A stretch of DNA of 37,992 nucleotides from Chara braunii (GCA_003427395.1 BFEA01000007.1:3060055-3098046); one strand, 5' to 3'; shown: positions 20,571-33,200, counted from the stretch's first letter. Numbers and translations are program-made. Notes: generated by a model from the letters alone, not told the origin.

Positions 20571-22512
20571 CCTACTGGCCCGAGGTATTTCCCTGCGAAG
20601 TGCTCGCAGAAGCACCGCTAGAGTTCGAAGAAAGTCCCACCACCGTTGGTGAGGCTACCCTCATCAGGACCTTTTTGCCTCGGCACGTTCGGGACGTGTG
20701 GCCATAATTGCCACAGTTCATGCAAGTGCCCCTAGCAACTCGGTCCCTCCACACCTCATACTCTAAACCAAGTTTTACCCATGCGGATGTTCCTTGGTCG
20801 CCCTGATCCGTGGACCGTACTACCTTCTTTTTCCCGGTCCCCCTAGCCTTTTCCTTGATAGGTGCCACGACTCCCCCATTCGAAGTCTCACTAGCCCCAT
20901 CATGCTCTGTCTCCTCCCCAAGGTCTGGGAAATCGTCAATTTCTGTCGCTTGACCGTCGTGGTCGACGAACATTAGTTGACCTTTCTTTTTCCAGTCCTG
21001 GGGTAGGCTCTTTTTCCTACCATCTCCCTGACTCTGATGCGCAGATCCCAATTTTGCCTCTATATCTATGGCCTTCTTGCTGAAAGAAGCGAAGTTGTGT
21101 TGATCGACATAGGCCTCGTCTACAAGCTTTGTTCTTACCTCTGAGGGTAGACATCTAAGGTAATCCGTGAGGAGTACCTGCTGGTCATAGCGTACACCAA
21201 GTACCATGAGCAGACGTTCTACGGTGTCCGTTAGCTCACGAACATTCTTGTACCTTCTGGCTCAGAGACTGTTGATTGCATCGGTGGCCTTTTGAGCCCC
21301 TTGAGGGTCATGCCACCTGTTGTACACGGACCGTACGAACTCTTCCAATGTCTGGGCCTGAGCCCAGGCATCGAAGTTCTGACTGTAGCCCTGCTGCTGC
21401 ACTAGGCCATTCAACCAACGGGCTGTTGACCCCTCTAAAAAGGAGGCAGCCACAACAACTTGCTCTGGCCTGGTAAGTTTGTGCCTTACATAAGTAGGCA
21501 CCGTTCTTACCCACGTATCAAAATCCTCATCCTTCTTCCTGTCGTCGGAGAAGGGTTTAGGACTCAGCAAGGGTATTTTGGGCATCCACTGCATAGGCTG
21601 CATGGGCCCAGGGGCTTGCTACAGTGGCTGCATAGCCACCGAAACAGGTTGTTGCATACTAACCTGGGCCTGACTTGACAGTGGGACTATAGTAACCACT
21701 GTCGTCGATGGTACAAGTTAGACTCTATGAGCCGGACTACTAGTTGCTACAAAACCACCTGGAGGGGGCATGCCATACATAGGCGATAAGGAAGGCCCTA
21801 CCGGTGGCAGCGTCCCCAATGGACCCGCACCCGAAGGAGGAGCTACAGCAAACTGAGGGTGCCTCATCAATGGATAAGGAGCCTGCAATGCAGCTAGAAT
21901 TCGTTTCTGGCCTGCCACTAGTTCAGCCAACACCTCCTGCTGAACTACCTGCGTCTTCGCCACACACAGGAGCGAGTTACGCAGTGCTGGTATCGCAGGG
22001 TCAAGTGTTGACTCATCTAGTGCTTCTAATCTGCTTAACTCCTGCAATCTATTGCCTAGTTTAACTTTTCTCATGATTGTTTTTCTTCTCCTCTCTGCTG
22101 CCTCATCCAATTGCCGCTATAGCTCATCCTGAAGTTCTTCTGCTTGGAGGATTTCGTAATCCTCCGGCGTGAGTTGAGTCTGCTGGCTGACTCGCAAGCC
22201 AACACTCTGGCTAATGGACCCCTGAGAACCACTCTGACCAGCTCATGAGGAAATGGCTTGTGAAGAAGCCTGCGACATGGTAGAGGAAGTAGCCATGGTA
22301 GTACCGGTACTAGCTATAGTTCTAGACCTGGGGCTATCCTCAACCACCCTCACTCTTCTTGTCGCTGCTCTCTCTCTAGCCTCTCTCCACAGTCTCCTCT
22401 CGTCTCCTAGACCTAACTCTAGGAAAGTCTAGGGTCGACTACGAGCAGTTCCACGAGTAGTCCTACGGTTGTCCACTAACAACTCCTCCTCACTAGTGCT
22501 TGCATCACTCAT
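20569..22512 (-). pseudogene. gag: G1 gag pseudogene (capsid-nucleocapsid with CCHC knuckle)
   Basis: A single frame runs from a likely ATG at 22512 (MSDASTSEEELL) to 20569, interrupted by stops at 22429, 22243, 22117, 21718, 21619 and 21262. The capsid-like part includes LLSPKPFSDDRKKDEDFDTW (about 21580), typical of plant gypsy Gag, and YDQQVLLTDYLRCLPSEV (about 21185). A zinc knuckle of the form C-X2-C-X4-H-X4-C (CMNCGNYGHTSRTC) lies at about 20705. Gag packages the element RNA into cytoplasmic particles. All stops fit C-to-T change at CAG, CAA or CGA. No frameshift is needed over about 640 codons. Confidence 0.8.
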
Positions 22513-23794
22513 GAGCTACAGTGTGTGTGATCTAAACTAGAATCCACACTGTATCCTACCTTAGCCTGACACACAACCGAGTACAAATAACAACTAATTC
22601 CGGTCGGCCTGAACAGAAACAGTTAGGTGATGTAGTAACAACTAATGTCAAGTCCTACAGGAAATATCACATTTATTTTTAGATTACTCTAGAACAGATT
22701 GCAATACAGCAAAGAACTAATCTGTCTGCAACTGTCTGTCAGTTTTTAGTCAAGTCTATAACAACTCAATAATCAAAAATAAAAATAATATCTCCTGTTG
22801 GAGATGTATACTGGATGGCAGATTGTATAATGATTGCCACTGTGAACAGTTATCGGAATCCCCCCTCCCCCTGTATCCTTCTTGAGTTGTCACTTTGTGT
22901 CAACGCCCTGAGCATCTGGTTGAGCAGCGTGTCTGAAGGTGTGCAATCCGGCCCACCCCTGTGCCCCAAGTCAACGCCGAACCTGCCAGCACATGCACAT
23001 TATTTACCCTCGCATGCAACGAGCCTTACACCCGGTTTGATCTGGCTGATCAGGAGGCATTTAAGGAGATCCCCCGTAACTCCTCAGGAATTATTTAACG
23101 TCGCAGACAGGACGACGATCACACCCAGAGTCAACACCGAGTCCCTGCCACCGAGTGCCCGCCTGAAATATTTAAATACGGTCTGGTAAGCGTCTGTTCA
23201 AAGGGCTGGCATGCCCTGCATGACCTCTATTGCGCAAGCAGCAGAACCAAGGACTTGTGGCAAAGCATGCGTGCACTAGTCCCAGCGGGTTGGCATGGTG
23301 ACCGTGACCCGAGTGCTTCGTCCAGGGCCCTTCAGAGGATTCGCCCATCTTTCACCAGCTTGCTGCCCAGGAAGAATGTCGACTCTCAAGGTTGAGCGCT
23401 TGCGACACCTCACATCGAGAGGACTCTCAAGACAAGACTCAATTCCTCACGGTAAGAAACAATTAAGAGGGTAAATAAGGACGGACGCAACGTACCTCAT
23501 AATGCTGCCCCCAACCACAGATTTCTCACCGGCAACCTGATGTGCATTTATGATGATCGGTCTTTGCCTCGGCACAACCAACAACAGAATGCAGTTCCAT
23601 CTCGGCTTAATATGCCACATCAGCGAGCTCTCATCATCCAGCATACACCCCGTATGTCACCACATAGCTTCCTGGCCCGCCCACACGACCCTGGGCCGCC
23701 CTACGTTCAACGCCCAAGCCTTATCACTGCCCCACACCTCATGCAAAGCACCGAACAGCTATTGCGAAGAACCAATGAAGCGCAGTATGAACCA
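22513..23794 (-). other. G1 leader between primer site and gag
   Basis: About 1.3 kb without recognisable coding content, long for a gypsy leader. It includes AT-rich and then C-rich parts and a weak internal repetition (AGTCAACGCCGA... and AGTCAACACCGA...). Confidence 0.5.
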
Positions 23795-23806
23795 GCTCCG
23801 ATACCA
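23795..23806 (-). other. G1 primer-binding site, tRNA-iMet type
   Basis: Minus-strand TGGTATCGGAGC differs by one base from the standard plant initiator-Met primer site TGGTATCAGAGC. It lies three bases downstream of TTGCA, the presumed 5' LTR end. Confidence 0.75.
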
Positions 23807-23809
23807 AAT

Positions 23810-24750
23810 TGCAAGGAAAATGAGCAACAGCGAGATGACAAATCCAGATTACACAATCACATTGAAAGCCAGATAGTCACACCGTGTCCAGAGAGCAGCA
23901 TTGCACCAATAATACACCAATGGAGGTTCGTAGTATTGAAAACCAATGTCACAGAGACCTTTCTCTCTCCACACCAATGGAGGTTCGTAGTACTGAAAAC
24001 CAATGTCCAGAGTCCAGTCCCTTCACTCTCCTACTTGGCGCTCAGCGCCCAGCCTACTCCTACACAGCTATTATCAGCCTACTAATTGACAATGCAACTG
24101 TTGACATCAGCGGCAACCCTAAGTACTTGAAGATGTCGCTCAATGCAGACCATTGCCAATACAAGGTATGTGCTTTCACATCATCATCATCATCATCATC
24201 CTTCACCCTTCCCTAACTTTACACCCACGTCTTCCTCCCTTACACCCGAAGACCACTGATGCGCCTCACTGTAGACCAAGCCCACTAGCTATGGTGGCTG
24301 GGCTATGGCGCTGCCCTCAGCAGTGCCCTTCTTCCCTGCACGACCGCACGTGCTGCACCTCGCCTCTCAGCGCCAGCAACCGCCAACGAGCCTTTGCTCC
24401 AGCAGCGCTGCTGCTAGCATGCGAGTGCCTGAATGAGGCTGAAAGTGGCGAGCTCTTTCCTATATGGAAAGAGTCTGCCTGCTTCGCAGCCTGGCTGGAC
24501 TTGGCGCGGGCCCAGAAGCTTTCGGTAGGCCCCAGGATGCTGCGTGCTATTTTGGAGCTATTGGGCCTCTTTCGGTTGGGCCTCCCAACTGTCAGTGTAT
24601 AAGGTTGTGTTTCTCGTCCAGGACCTGCATGTTGCGGAAAGGCCCAGAAGGCCGTGGAAATGTCTTGGTTGCTCAGTTTGTGTTTCACTCAACCAACTGG
24701 CGCGTCGCAACTGCCTGGACCCCAAATATGAAATTGACAGTCAAAGGCCT
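23810..24750 (-). repeat. Putative G1 5' LTR (outer boundary uncertain)
   Basis: The inner end is placed at TGCAAGG (23810), next to the primer site, and mirrors the G2 LTR inner end TGCAAGGAACC. The sequence contains a 57-bp duplication (23914-24027) and a CAT microsatellite (about 24179-24201). The outer end is unsupported because the matching 3' LTR is lost. It resembles the G2 LTR only at its terminus. Confidence 0.5.
23914..24027. repeat. 57-bp tandem duplication within the G1 LTR
   Basis: ACACCAATGGAGGTTCGTAG followed by TA.TGAAAACCAATGTC occurs at 23914 and again at 23971. LTRs often hold duplicated enhancer-like blocks, but no specific function can be inferred here. Confidence 0.8.
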
Positions 24751-24835
24751 CTTGTGATAAATAAGGTTTGCCTTCACTTAGGGCGGGCACCACTGCAACC
24801 GGGGCCCCGTAGACCTGCCGAGGACCCAAATCCTC

Positions 24836-27570
24836 GCATAAACGCTTATGGCCCGAACGATTTAGCCCAAAGACAACTCTTTATCCAAAGGAAAGCAACA
24901 AGATGCAACAATCAAAATCATAAAATACTGATCGGAGATTGGAATACAACCCTGGACCCAACCAAAGACAGACTGTCATGCTCCCAAGTAGAAAGGGAAA
25001 ATGAACTCCAAAAGAAGGCTCACGCAATGCACAGGTTAATAATGGAAAGGAATCCACTTGAACCCCTTAGAACACTCCACCCAGAGGTAAACAAATTCAC
25101 ATACAGGAAAAGAAATAGAACCCAACACATCACCAACTCAGCCATGAACTTCTTCTTGGTATCAGAATCCCTCAGAGACTCTATACTAAAAGTAGGCATA
25201 GGAAAACTACCCTACCACAACGGATTAGATCACAACCCAATCTTCTTAGACTTGTGCGTTACAAAAAGGGTCAGGCTTCTTCAAGATCAATAACTCCATA
25301 CTCCACACCACGAAATGAAACAGGCCATAGTACAAGCCTGCATCGACTCCGAAAGAGCAGAACAAACTTCCCAAACCTAACTTCCAACCTATCTAGAGCA
25401 GCATCAACAACCTCAAGAAAGTTAGCAGCAAAACGAAATCAGAGAATTAAGGATCTTGAGGCAGCAGTCAGTATCGCAAAATCTAATCTATGTAACAACC
25501 CTGGTTCCATAGAATACGAAGACATACTAACTAGAGCCAGATCAGAACTAGCCAACTGGAATGCCTGGAAAGCAAATGGCATGAGACTCTGATTCAGGAT
25601 AAGAGAATGGGAAAAGAGAGAGAAAATGACAAAATTCTTCTTCTACAAAATCCAGGCACGTGGAAGGAGCACAACCATTAGTCAACTCAGAGGAGAGGAA
25701 GGCCTAACATCCAACCCAACAAAAATGATCTCCATAGTTGAATCCTTCTACAAAGAACTCTATGCCTCCAAGACAGAATCGCCCACCCCTAGAGCAATCC
25801 TTCAAGCTAGCGAGAAGTATAGCAAGCACTTAGATAAAACCATTTCACACACCATGGCAGAGGAACTAGACCAACCAATCACAAACGGAGAAATTAAAAA
25901 AGCCCTAGACTCCATGAAGTCAGATAAAACATCAGGCATAAGCGGACTCTCAAAAGAATTCTGGCAAGTTTACTGGCCACTCTTAGGAGACGAATATTGC
26001 CAGTTTGTAAGAACAACATGGAACAAGGAAAGCCTAGGACCAGCACTTAGCACCGATATAGTCACATTACTCTACAAGAAGGGAGACCCAATAGACATCA
26101 GGAACTTACAAGATTTTGGCAAAACTACTAGCCAACAAGATTAGAAAGATTTTGGCAAAACTACTAGCCACATTACTCTACAAGAAGGGAGGTCTATCAC
26201 AGTACTAACAGTAACTTATAAGATCTTGGCAAAACTACTAGCCAACAGGATTAGAAAGATCACAAAAATTGCTTTCACATAGGTCAAACAGGATTCATCC
26301 CTGAACGTTTCACCCTAGATAATGTGATGTCCCTAGCAGAATCAGTCAGGTTCATCCAGGACAAAGAAATGAATGCAACAATCCTCGTTTTTTACTTTGA
26401 AAAAGTTTACGATCACGTCAATTGGGACTTCCTACAAAAATGGATAGAAACAATGGGAGTAGGACTGAACTTCAAAAAATGGGTGAGAGTTTTATACAAT
26501 AACACGATGGGAGCAGTTCAGGTCAATAGTCACATCTCTAATAAATATAAAATGACCCGATCAGTCAGACAAGGAGACCCGCCGACAGCGCCAATTTTCC
26601 TCTTTATCATGGAAGCCATCGCCTCTTTCTTAAGGAAAGACCCTCTATCCACAAACTCACCAAACAAACAGAATCCAACTCACACAAATACCACATTCTT
26701 CGCACAATTTTGTTTGTCGATGACCTTACCGTACTTATAAGGGCATCCTCCTCATCCTCTGAAGAATTCACCAGAGCAATGTGTGCATTCCAACTAGCCT
26801 CTGAAATGCGTATCAGAGCAAAACAGTAGGCTGGTGGTTAACCGAGGAAGGCATTGAAACACCCGGAGATACACCAGAAGGTATGACATGGGCAAACCCC
26901 ATTGACCCACTCGGAGTCCTAGGAATACAGATGTCTATTGAGGGGGCAGCAACAAAAATGGCACCCAGTTTGCTAGCCAAAATTACCAGCAAACTCGACG
27001 ATTGGGGGAGAATACACACCTCACTACACGGTAGGGCATTAGTCTTGAATGCATCAATCTACTTGATGATGTGGTACGTGGCAGCGTTTTGGACCCCAGA
27101 CCAGAGAGCCTTAAAGGACTTACAAAAGAAAGCAACAACTTACCTCTGGACAGGAGACGCATCAAGACATAGCTTTATCACAAAGGTGGCTTGGCAATAC
27201 ATAACAAGAAAGAAGAACCAAGGAGGCCTAGGCGTCATTGACCCAGCTAACCAAATAAAAGCCCTCCAAACCAAGTGGATTATAAAGCTACTAACGAGCT
27301 CTAACCTACCGTGGAGGGCGCTGGCTCTAGAAGGGTTGCAACAGATTCCAATCTACAAGACACCAAAAAACATGGAGGGTACGTTCAGGATACTAAGTAA
27401 ATCATGGACTATGAAAAACAAGATCTAAAACGAACCAAGATTGAATTTTTGGAAGGGGCTATTGAAGGCATGGAGAAAGATTTTTCCGGCGAAAGTAAGG
27501 AAACCAACAAACAAAGAAGAAATCCTTAGACAACCTCTCTTCTGTAACCCTTCGATAACCAACAATGAAA
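24836..27570 (+). pseudogene. LINE ORF2 pseudogene: endonuclease C-terminus and reverse transcriptase
   Basis: The endonuclease part shows AYGPND, ILIGDWNTTLDPTKDR (the GDFN-type motif), SAMNFFLVSESL, and DHNPIFLDL (the SDH motif) up to about 25250. The RT part shows DKTSGISGLSKEFW, TGFIPERFTLDNV, a degenerate LDFEKAYDRVNWDFL block (FYFEKVYDHVNWDFL, about 26395), VRQGDP, and the catalytic FVDD near 26718 in a shifted frame. Downstream are WGRIHTSLHGRALVLNA (about 27005) and a QGGLGV motif. Frameshifts fall near 25260, 26145-26320, 26700 and 26820. The in-frame stop at 25590 (TGA) and that at 27426 (TAA) fit C-to-T change. It is inactive. Confidence 0.82.
26066..26262 (+). repeat. Scrambled internal duplication in the LINE RT region
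   Basis: ATTACTCTACAAGAAGGGAG occurs at about 26067 and 26171, and TTGGCAAAACTACTAGCCA occurs three times (about 26117, 26151 and 26226). A roughly 104-bp segment has been duplicated and partly rearranged, destroying the reading frame between the upstream RT motifs and the TGFIPERF block. Confidence 0.75.
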
Positions 27571-27576
27571 ACACAC

Positions 27577-28160
27577 CATGGCTACGATCCGGACGTCTGG
27601 ACCACCATCCAGACGGTCGGGATTCAGTCCGGACTCCAAACGTCTGGTCTGGAAGGTCCGGATCTGCCAAAATTCGAGGAAAAAAGAAAAAAAAAAACGG
27701 TCCAGGACCCTTTCCCATTGAGGAGCCATGCCCCCAAAATTGTTTTGGGGGTTTTTCAGGCCCGTTTATGTTTTTTTGGGGAGTCCGGACATGCTCTCTC
27801 TCTATAATAGTTTATTAGACAACCCCAATTTTTTAATTATTAATAATTCATTAGCTTTTATTATTTTTTAAGTATTTTTTAAAGCTTTTTTATAGTTTTT
27901 GACTTATAACTCAATTTTGGTTAGGAATTCTGACATGATTCTGAGGCAAAAGTGGTTTGCATTGTTATTCTGCATAGCATACTTTTTTTCAGATTTTTAT
28001 TTTTATTTTTTTTAATGGTCCAGACATTTTCGGACCTGTCCAGACATCCGAACTGCCCGGAGGTTCGGAAACGTCCGGAATTCCAGATGTCTGGAAACTA
28101 CCGAACACGGGTCCGGTTCCATGTCCGAAAATGTCTGGGTCTGGGTCCGGCATAGCCATG
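27577..28160. mobile_element. 584-bp non-autonomous TIR DNA transposon (hAT- or MULE-like) in the LINE
   Basis: The ends are CATGGCTACGATCCGGAC and, in reverse complement, CATGGCTATGCCGGAC. AAACACAC lies on both sides (27569-27576 and 28161-28168), an 8-bp duplication that becomes 9 bp if the terminal C is assigned to the target. Subterminal regions are crowded with TCCGGAC and GTCTGGA motifs in both orientations, and the centre is AT-rich. No transposase is encoded. LINE coding text continues on both sides (TNNENTP before, and W..WLERG..QI after), confirming insertion. The 8-bp duplication favours hAT; 9 bp would favour Mutator. Confidence 0.8.
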
Positions 28161-28456
28161 AAACACACCCTTTACTCTCACCTCAAAGGACACAAGATGG
28201 GGCACTTGGTTAGAGAGAGGTATTTGGCAAATCAAACACATTTGGGCTGACCCTAAAAAAGACTGGCACTCGGCCAAACAACTCAGAGAAAAACTCAAAG
28301 GAAGCCACAACCTATCCCAAAACCTCCAACTTATAATAAATTTCATTCCGGTGGAGTGGACATCAACTCAAACAAGGCTAAGGTTTTGGAGGGCGAGCTG
28401 CATGACGGGAAACTGTCACGTATGGTTTTGAGGGCAGGTGTTCTGCACTGACCCCT

Positions 28457-28725
28457 ATCTTACATCATGATATCTTTTTTTTTCTTGATGGTGATTCTGA
28501 TCTTCGTGTTATGGATGTTGGTTCGTGTTTTATGGCATTTTCACTATAAGAAAACCCCAGTTCCATAGAGAATTGTTCATGGAACCACTATAGATAGTAT
28601 AAAAATCATTTGGACTAGTTTTCCTAGTATTATACTAATGTTCATTGCAATACCATCATTTGCTCTATTATATTCCATGGATGAGGTAGTAGATCCTGCA
28701 ATTACTATCAAAGTGATTCGACATA
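28457..28725 (+). pseudogene. cox2: Mitochondrial cox2 fragment in nuclear DNA (NUMT)
   Basis: Translation gives [53 protein letters not shown] and [19 protein letters not shown], which follow the two N-terminal transmembrane helices of cytochrome c oxidase subunit II in order. The similarity ends before the usual GHQWYW. The copy is broken: an extra T in the T run after GATATC shifts the frame, a TAG replaces the expected Gln codon after VP, and about four extra codons follow GTTI. The codons are AT-rich, unlike nearby repeats. Only about 90 of some 250 codons are present, without the copper-binding domain, so it is a transferred fragment and not a relocated gene. It lies within the LINE 3' region. 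Confidence 0.85.
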
Positions 28726-29121
28726 AGGACAAGCAATAGGTGATTGGGTAGTTATGATACACACGAAACCCAGTGAACACGCCCTCGTATTTATAAGGAA
28801 GGAAACAGTTGAAGCAACTGGCTCACATTCTCCATGCACAGTCGAGAAGAACCAGGCGCAGATTATGGCAAAGTAAACAAGGATTCAGTAGCGCAGGTCA
28901 CGGTCAACAAAGGTAATCTTAGAAAAGTCAGAGTAATAAAAAATGAAGATCTCACTTTATTCCACCCCCAAACTACCATAGAAGACTTAAGAATATGACC
29001 CAGAAGAATGGGCATGGAATCTAAAACAAAACGCCACAAGAATTGGTCGTAGTATTAACCCGATCAACTACACCACCAGACTAGGTAATAAGCTAAGACA
29101 TAGATCAACAGCCCCTTAAAC

Positions 29122-30156
29122 TGGAAGGAACCCGACTGTTCATCACTTGCTGGAGTGCATCAGATCACATGTATATACGTTGATTTCACAGATTGCGAAG
29201 TCTCACACAAAGCCCAATAGAAGATGAATGAGAACCAGGAAGCTCAACTCAATTATCAAACCCAGAATTAGAGAGAGAACATCGTGAGTTCAAAGAGTAT
29301 AGTGTTGAACAGAGTTCAAGTCTTCTTCAATCAACATGAGTTCCAAGCCTGGCGCTCATCAGCGTCAGCTGCCAAACGTCAACAACAGTGCTCAACAGGT
29401 AAGTGTCACCATAGCTCACACTTCCCCATCTCTCGTCTGCCTTCTTCTCTCTCTCCCTCTATGTCTTTAGTCCTGGTCTACCTTCATTCATCATGCATGC
29501 ACACTCCCTATCACACAAGGATCTACTCTGAATACTACTCACTAGTATCTACTGACTATCCCTACTAATATACTAACTAGGGTTGGCGCAACTATGGTTG
29601 CCTTCCCTCTAGCCAGCAGTCTCTTCCTTCCCACATAACGCTGCTCTTCAGCCTAGCGCAGCTCACACATCCAACGCACAAGTGCCACGACACTTCCACA
29701 CTCTCATGCGAAGTGAGCATCTGTCCAAATGGGAGGCTGGCCAGTCCTTTATAGTGCTGGACTGGTCTGGCGAGGCCTCCATTTGGCCTCAAATGTGCCT
29801 GGGACTCCTGCCCAGTACCGATTGTTGCAAAGTGTGTGTCCCAGTATCTTTTCCCATGGTCTACTGCTGCTTTGGGCCATCGGGCCTGTCTTTTGGACTC
29901 CTGGTCTGAATCAGGACTGACTCATGGGATTATGACTGGACTGGGACTGTAGCCTTTGACTCATTGCCGAACAAACATGTCTTTTCATCGAGGAGACATG
30001 ACCGTAACTCAGTCTTGAAAATTGTGTCCAATACCTGTTCGTTCAGGACCTGTTGTGACCTTTCAAGATGACTTTCCACTTCATTATGGATGTGACTTTT
30101 ACCTCAGAAACTTCATCTTTTGAGTTGCAGCTCGTGAAGTTAAGTTCTGGCCGACA
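29122..30156 (-). repeat. G2 3' LTR (~1035 bp)
   Basis: On the minus strand it starts TGTCGGCCAG just after a purine/GC-rich AGCAAGGGGCCC (candidate polypurine tract, 30157-30168) and ends GGGTTCCTTCCA. It matches the partial right LTR closely. Differences include a ~26-bp segment in the left copy at about 29610 and scattered, mainly transition, substitutions. Confidence 0.82.
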
Positions 30157-30250
30157 GGGCCCCTTGCTATTGGGGCATCCATTTGGGGTCTGATTCGTAA
30201 AGGCCCTTTTACTCTCGCCGGCCTAATTTCGAAGTCCTCTGAGAAAGTTC

Positions 30251-33200
30251 TTACCTATCCACAATAGTAATTCCTCTTCTCGCTTTTTCATAAGCAGATA
30301 CAATATGCGGTGCTGATTCAATTAGCTCTTCCCTACTAAACCAGCGGTCTTCACTTGGATCGTGATAGGCAAATCTGACTTTATATTGCCGCTGAGGTCT
30401 ACCTCTGCGTCCAGTGTGAATAGTACTTTTAGGAACGATCTTATCAACATCAAATTTTCCATCCATACTCGGAGGAATTGTTGACCTCAGACTGGGAAAC
30501 AGTTCATTAGTTACACACGGTAAGAGTTTTGACGCATGAAATACCGGATATGTATGTAGGTGTAGAGGAATCTCAATTATGTAGGATGGTCCGTCCATGT
30601 CTCCTATCACATCCAATACTTGCCATGGTCCTCTGTAGGCGGGTAGCAACTTTTGAGAGATGTTCTCTTATGGGATAAACTCTTTCGATTTAACCCATAC
30701 CAGATCGCCTACAGTAAACTGAGGTCTTCTATGTTTATTTGCATGTTCAATCATCTGATGTTGAGCTTTGACTATGTTCTCTTTTACTTTTTCTAGATCC
30801 CTTTGGTACTGCATTGCGAATTCTCGCGTTCCCAACGGAAGTTTGTGTACTTGATCTGGATCCAAACAATCTATAGGTCTGCAAGGACGCCATCCCAGAT
30901 GCAACTCCATTGGAGTTCTGCAAGTAGATAAGTGTACAAAGTTATTAGAGGCACTCGCAACTTTGGGCAAATGCTCATCCCCGTCAATCTGGTCAGGATG
31001 AATGTACATACGCAATGTCTGCTGCAGAATCTTGTTCATTTGCTCCGTTTGCCCATTTGTCTCAGGATGCCGCCCTGACGACATTGTCAATTTAGAGCCA
31101 TAAACATTCATCAGTTGCTGCCATTGTTCACTTGTGAACCGCGAGTCTCTGTCACTAACTATAGTCAAGGGATGTCCATAATCTTTCACCCAGTGGTTAA
31201 AGAATTCCCGAATCACCAAGTCAGTTCTAGCTTCCGAAGGTAATGCCACAAAGACATAAATTTGTCAACAATCACCATAACTTGGGTTTTCCCGTTCCTG
31301 CTTTTCGCCTTTGTGTCCATAAAATCGATGGACACAAAGTCTCATGGACCTGCTGGAATAGGCAAAGGCTTAAGGAGACCAAGGGGAGGTTGTGTGGTGC
31401 TCTTGTTCCGTTGGCACACTTGACAACCTTGCACATATGCGATGCAATCGGACTTCATACGAGGCCAAGTGTAAGAACGCAAGAGGTTAGCATAGGTTTT
31501 CATCCACCCGAAATGACCTTCCATATCATGACACTCCCCCAAGATCACACTTTCAATCTCTTCCACGTCTGGAATACAAAGCCTATCATGCACGTCTGTT
31601 CTTTCAAACAACAGTCCTTGGGTTATTCGATAGTTATGAAACTCTTGTGGCGCTTCTTGAACACGTTTTAGCATAGCGCCATAAATAGGATCAGTGGAAT
31701 AATCATCCCTAATCTTATCTTGTAAATCGGTGCCTACATCTAAATATGTTACAATAGCACCGACGAAATCAAATCTTCGACTTAGTGTGTCAGCAACAAC
31801 GTTATACTTACCCTTTACTGACTTTAGTTCAAAGTCATACTGATCGATCTCCGCAGCCCACCTAGTCAGTTTAGGTGTCATTCGGGCCTGCGTTTTTAGC
31901 CAGTGAAGTGTCTCATGATATGAGTACACTTTGAAGTGGCGACCTAGGAGATAATGACGCCAATGATCCAAAGCTTCCCGGAGTGCGTATAACTCTCTTT
32001 CATACGTGGAAGCGGCGACCTTCTCACTAGGCAGTCGTCGGGACATAAACTCAACAGGCAGGTATCCATTTCCGTCATCTTGCTGGAGTACAGTGCCTAT
32101 CCCGTACTGCCTGGCGTCGGTAGTGACAACAAAGGGCAAAGAAGGATCTGCAGCCTTCAAAACTGGATAGTTAATCAAACATTTCTTAAGATGCTTAAAC
32201 GAAGACGTACAGTCTTGGTCCCACTTCCAGATCGTTTCCTTCTTCAAGAGTCTACGAAGGGGAGCAACAATTATCGTAAAGTGTTTTACGAATTTTCGAT
32301 AGTAGTTAGCCAATCCAAGGAACGATCGTAGTTCCGTCAATGTACGTGGATTGGGCCAATCTCAAATACCTGCAATTTTTGCATCTTCCGGTTTGATACC
32401 ATACCGTCTCCGTCTATAACGTGCCCCAAATACAACACCTGACGCTTGACCCACTCACACTTCTTCGGGTTCAGTTTCAGGTTTGCCTCACGCAACTTAT
32501 TTAGCACAAGTCGAAGGTGCTCACAATGCTCTTTCAGACTTTCACTAAAAATCAAGATATCATCTAGATATATAACAACGGATTTATCAAGCCATTCACG
32601 AAAAAGTTCATTCACCGTCCGCTGGAAAGTTGCAGGTGCATTAGTAACCCAAAGGGCAACACAATGAACTCATAGTGCCCATACCTTGTACGAAAGGCAG
32701 TCTTATATTGGTCTTCTGACTCTACTTCGATATGGTGGTAGCCAGACTTCAGGTCAATTTTTGTAAAGTACCTGCTCCATTGAACTCGATCCAACAAATC
32801 ATCGATTCTGGGTAATGGCTCAACATTTTGAACTGTTATATCGTTCAACCTTCTATAGTCAATACACATGCGGACCTCGCCATCTTTCTTTGGCACAAAT
32901 AGCACTGGCGCACCATAGGGTGAGGAGCTAGGTCTTATCCATCCCTTTTCCAGTAGCTCGTCTAGCTGGGTTCGCAGTTCATCCAACTCTTTGGTTGACA
33001 TTCTGTAAATCGGGCCCTTTGGAATCTGGCTTCTGGGGATAATTTCTATGCAATGTTTGATTGGTCGTTCCACCACACCACTTTGGGGCTCTGCCACGTC
33101 TGCGAATTCTTTCACTTGATCATACAAGTTGTACTTCTTTACATGGCGGGCGAACGCGGGGGCACTCATGCAACAACGAGTCAAACTGCTTTCCTTACCA

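Larger units (their letters stand above)
17033..24750 (-). mobile_element. Ty3/gypsy (chromovirus-like) retrotransposon G1, decayed, 3' truncated
   Basis: Order on the minus strand: putative 5' LTR end at 23810, primer-binding site 23795-23806, a 1.3-kb leader, gag, then pol with protease, reverse transcriptase, RNase H and integrase, ending inside a chromodomain-like segment at 17033. The order protease-RT-RNase H-integrase marks Ty3/gypsy. The 3' end of pol, polypurine tract and 3' LTR are missing, replaced by repeat A. The upstream LTR boundary near 24750 is not defined because no second LTR is present; it merges into the LINE junction. Confidence 0.85.
24830..29121 (+). mobile_element. 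LINE (APE-type non-LTR retrotransposon), 5' truncated and decayed
   Basis: The plus strand encodes the C-terminal part of an apurinic-type endonuclease, then a reverse transcriptase and a long downstream region. The 5' end, including ORF1 and the start of the endonuclease, is absent, and the element begins at about AYGPND (24845). It carries an internal duplication (26066-26260), a 584-bp TIR element (27577-28160) and a mitochondrial cox2 fragment (28457-28725). At 29121 it is cut by the 3' LTR of G2, inside sequence that still looks like LINE ORF2 (WAWNLKQNATRIGR at about 29005). Confidence 0.82.

Noticed and set aside
28457-28725. Functional nuclear cox2
   Set aside because: Frameshift, stop and absence of the copper-binding domain and of a targeting peptide.
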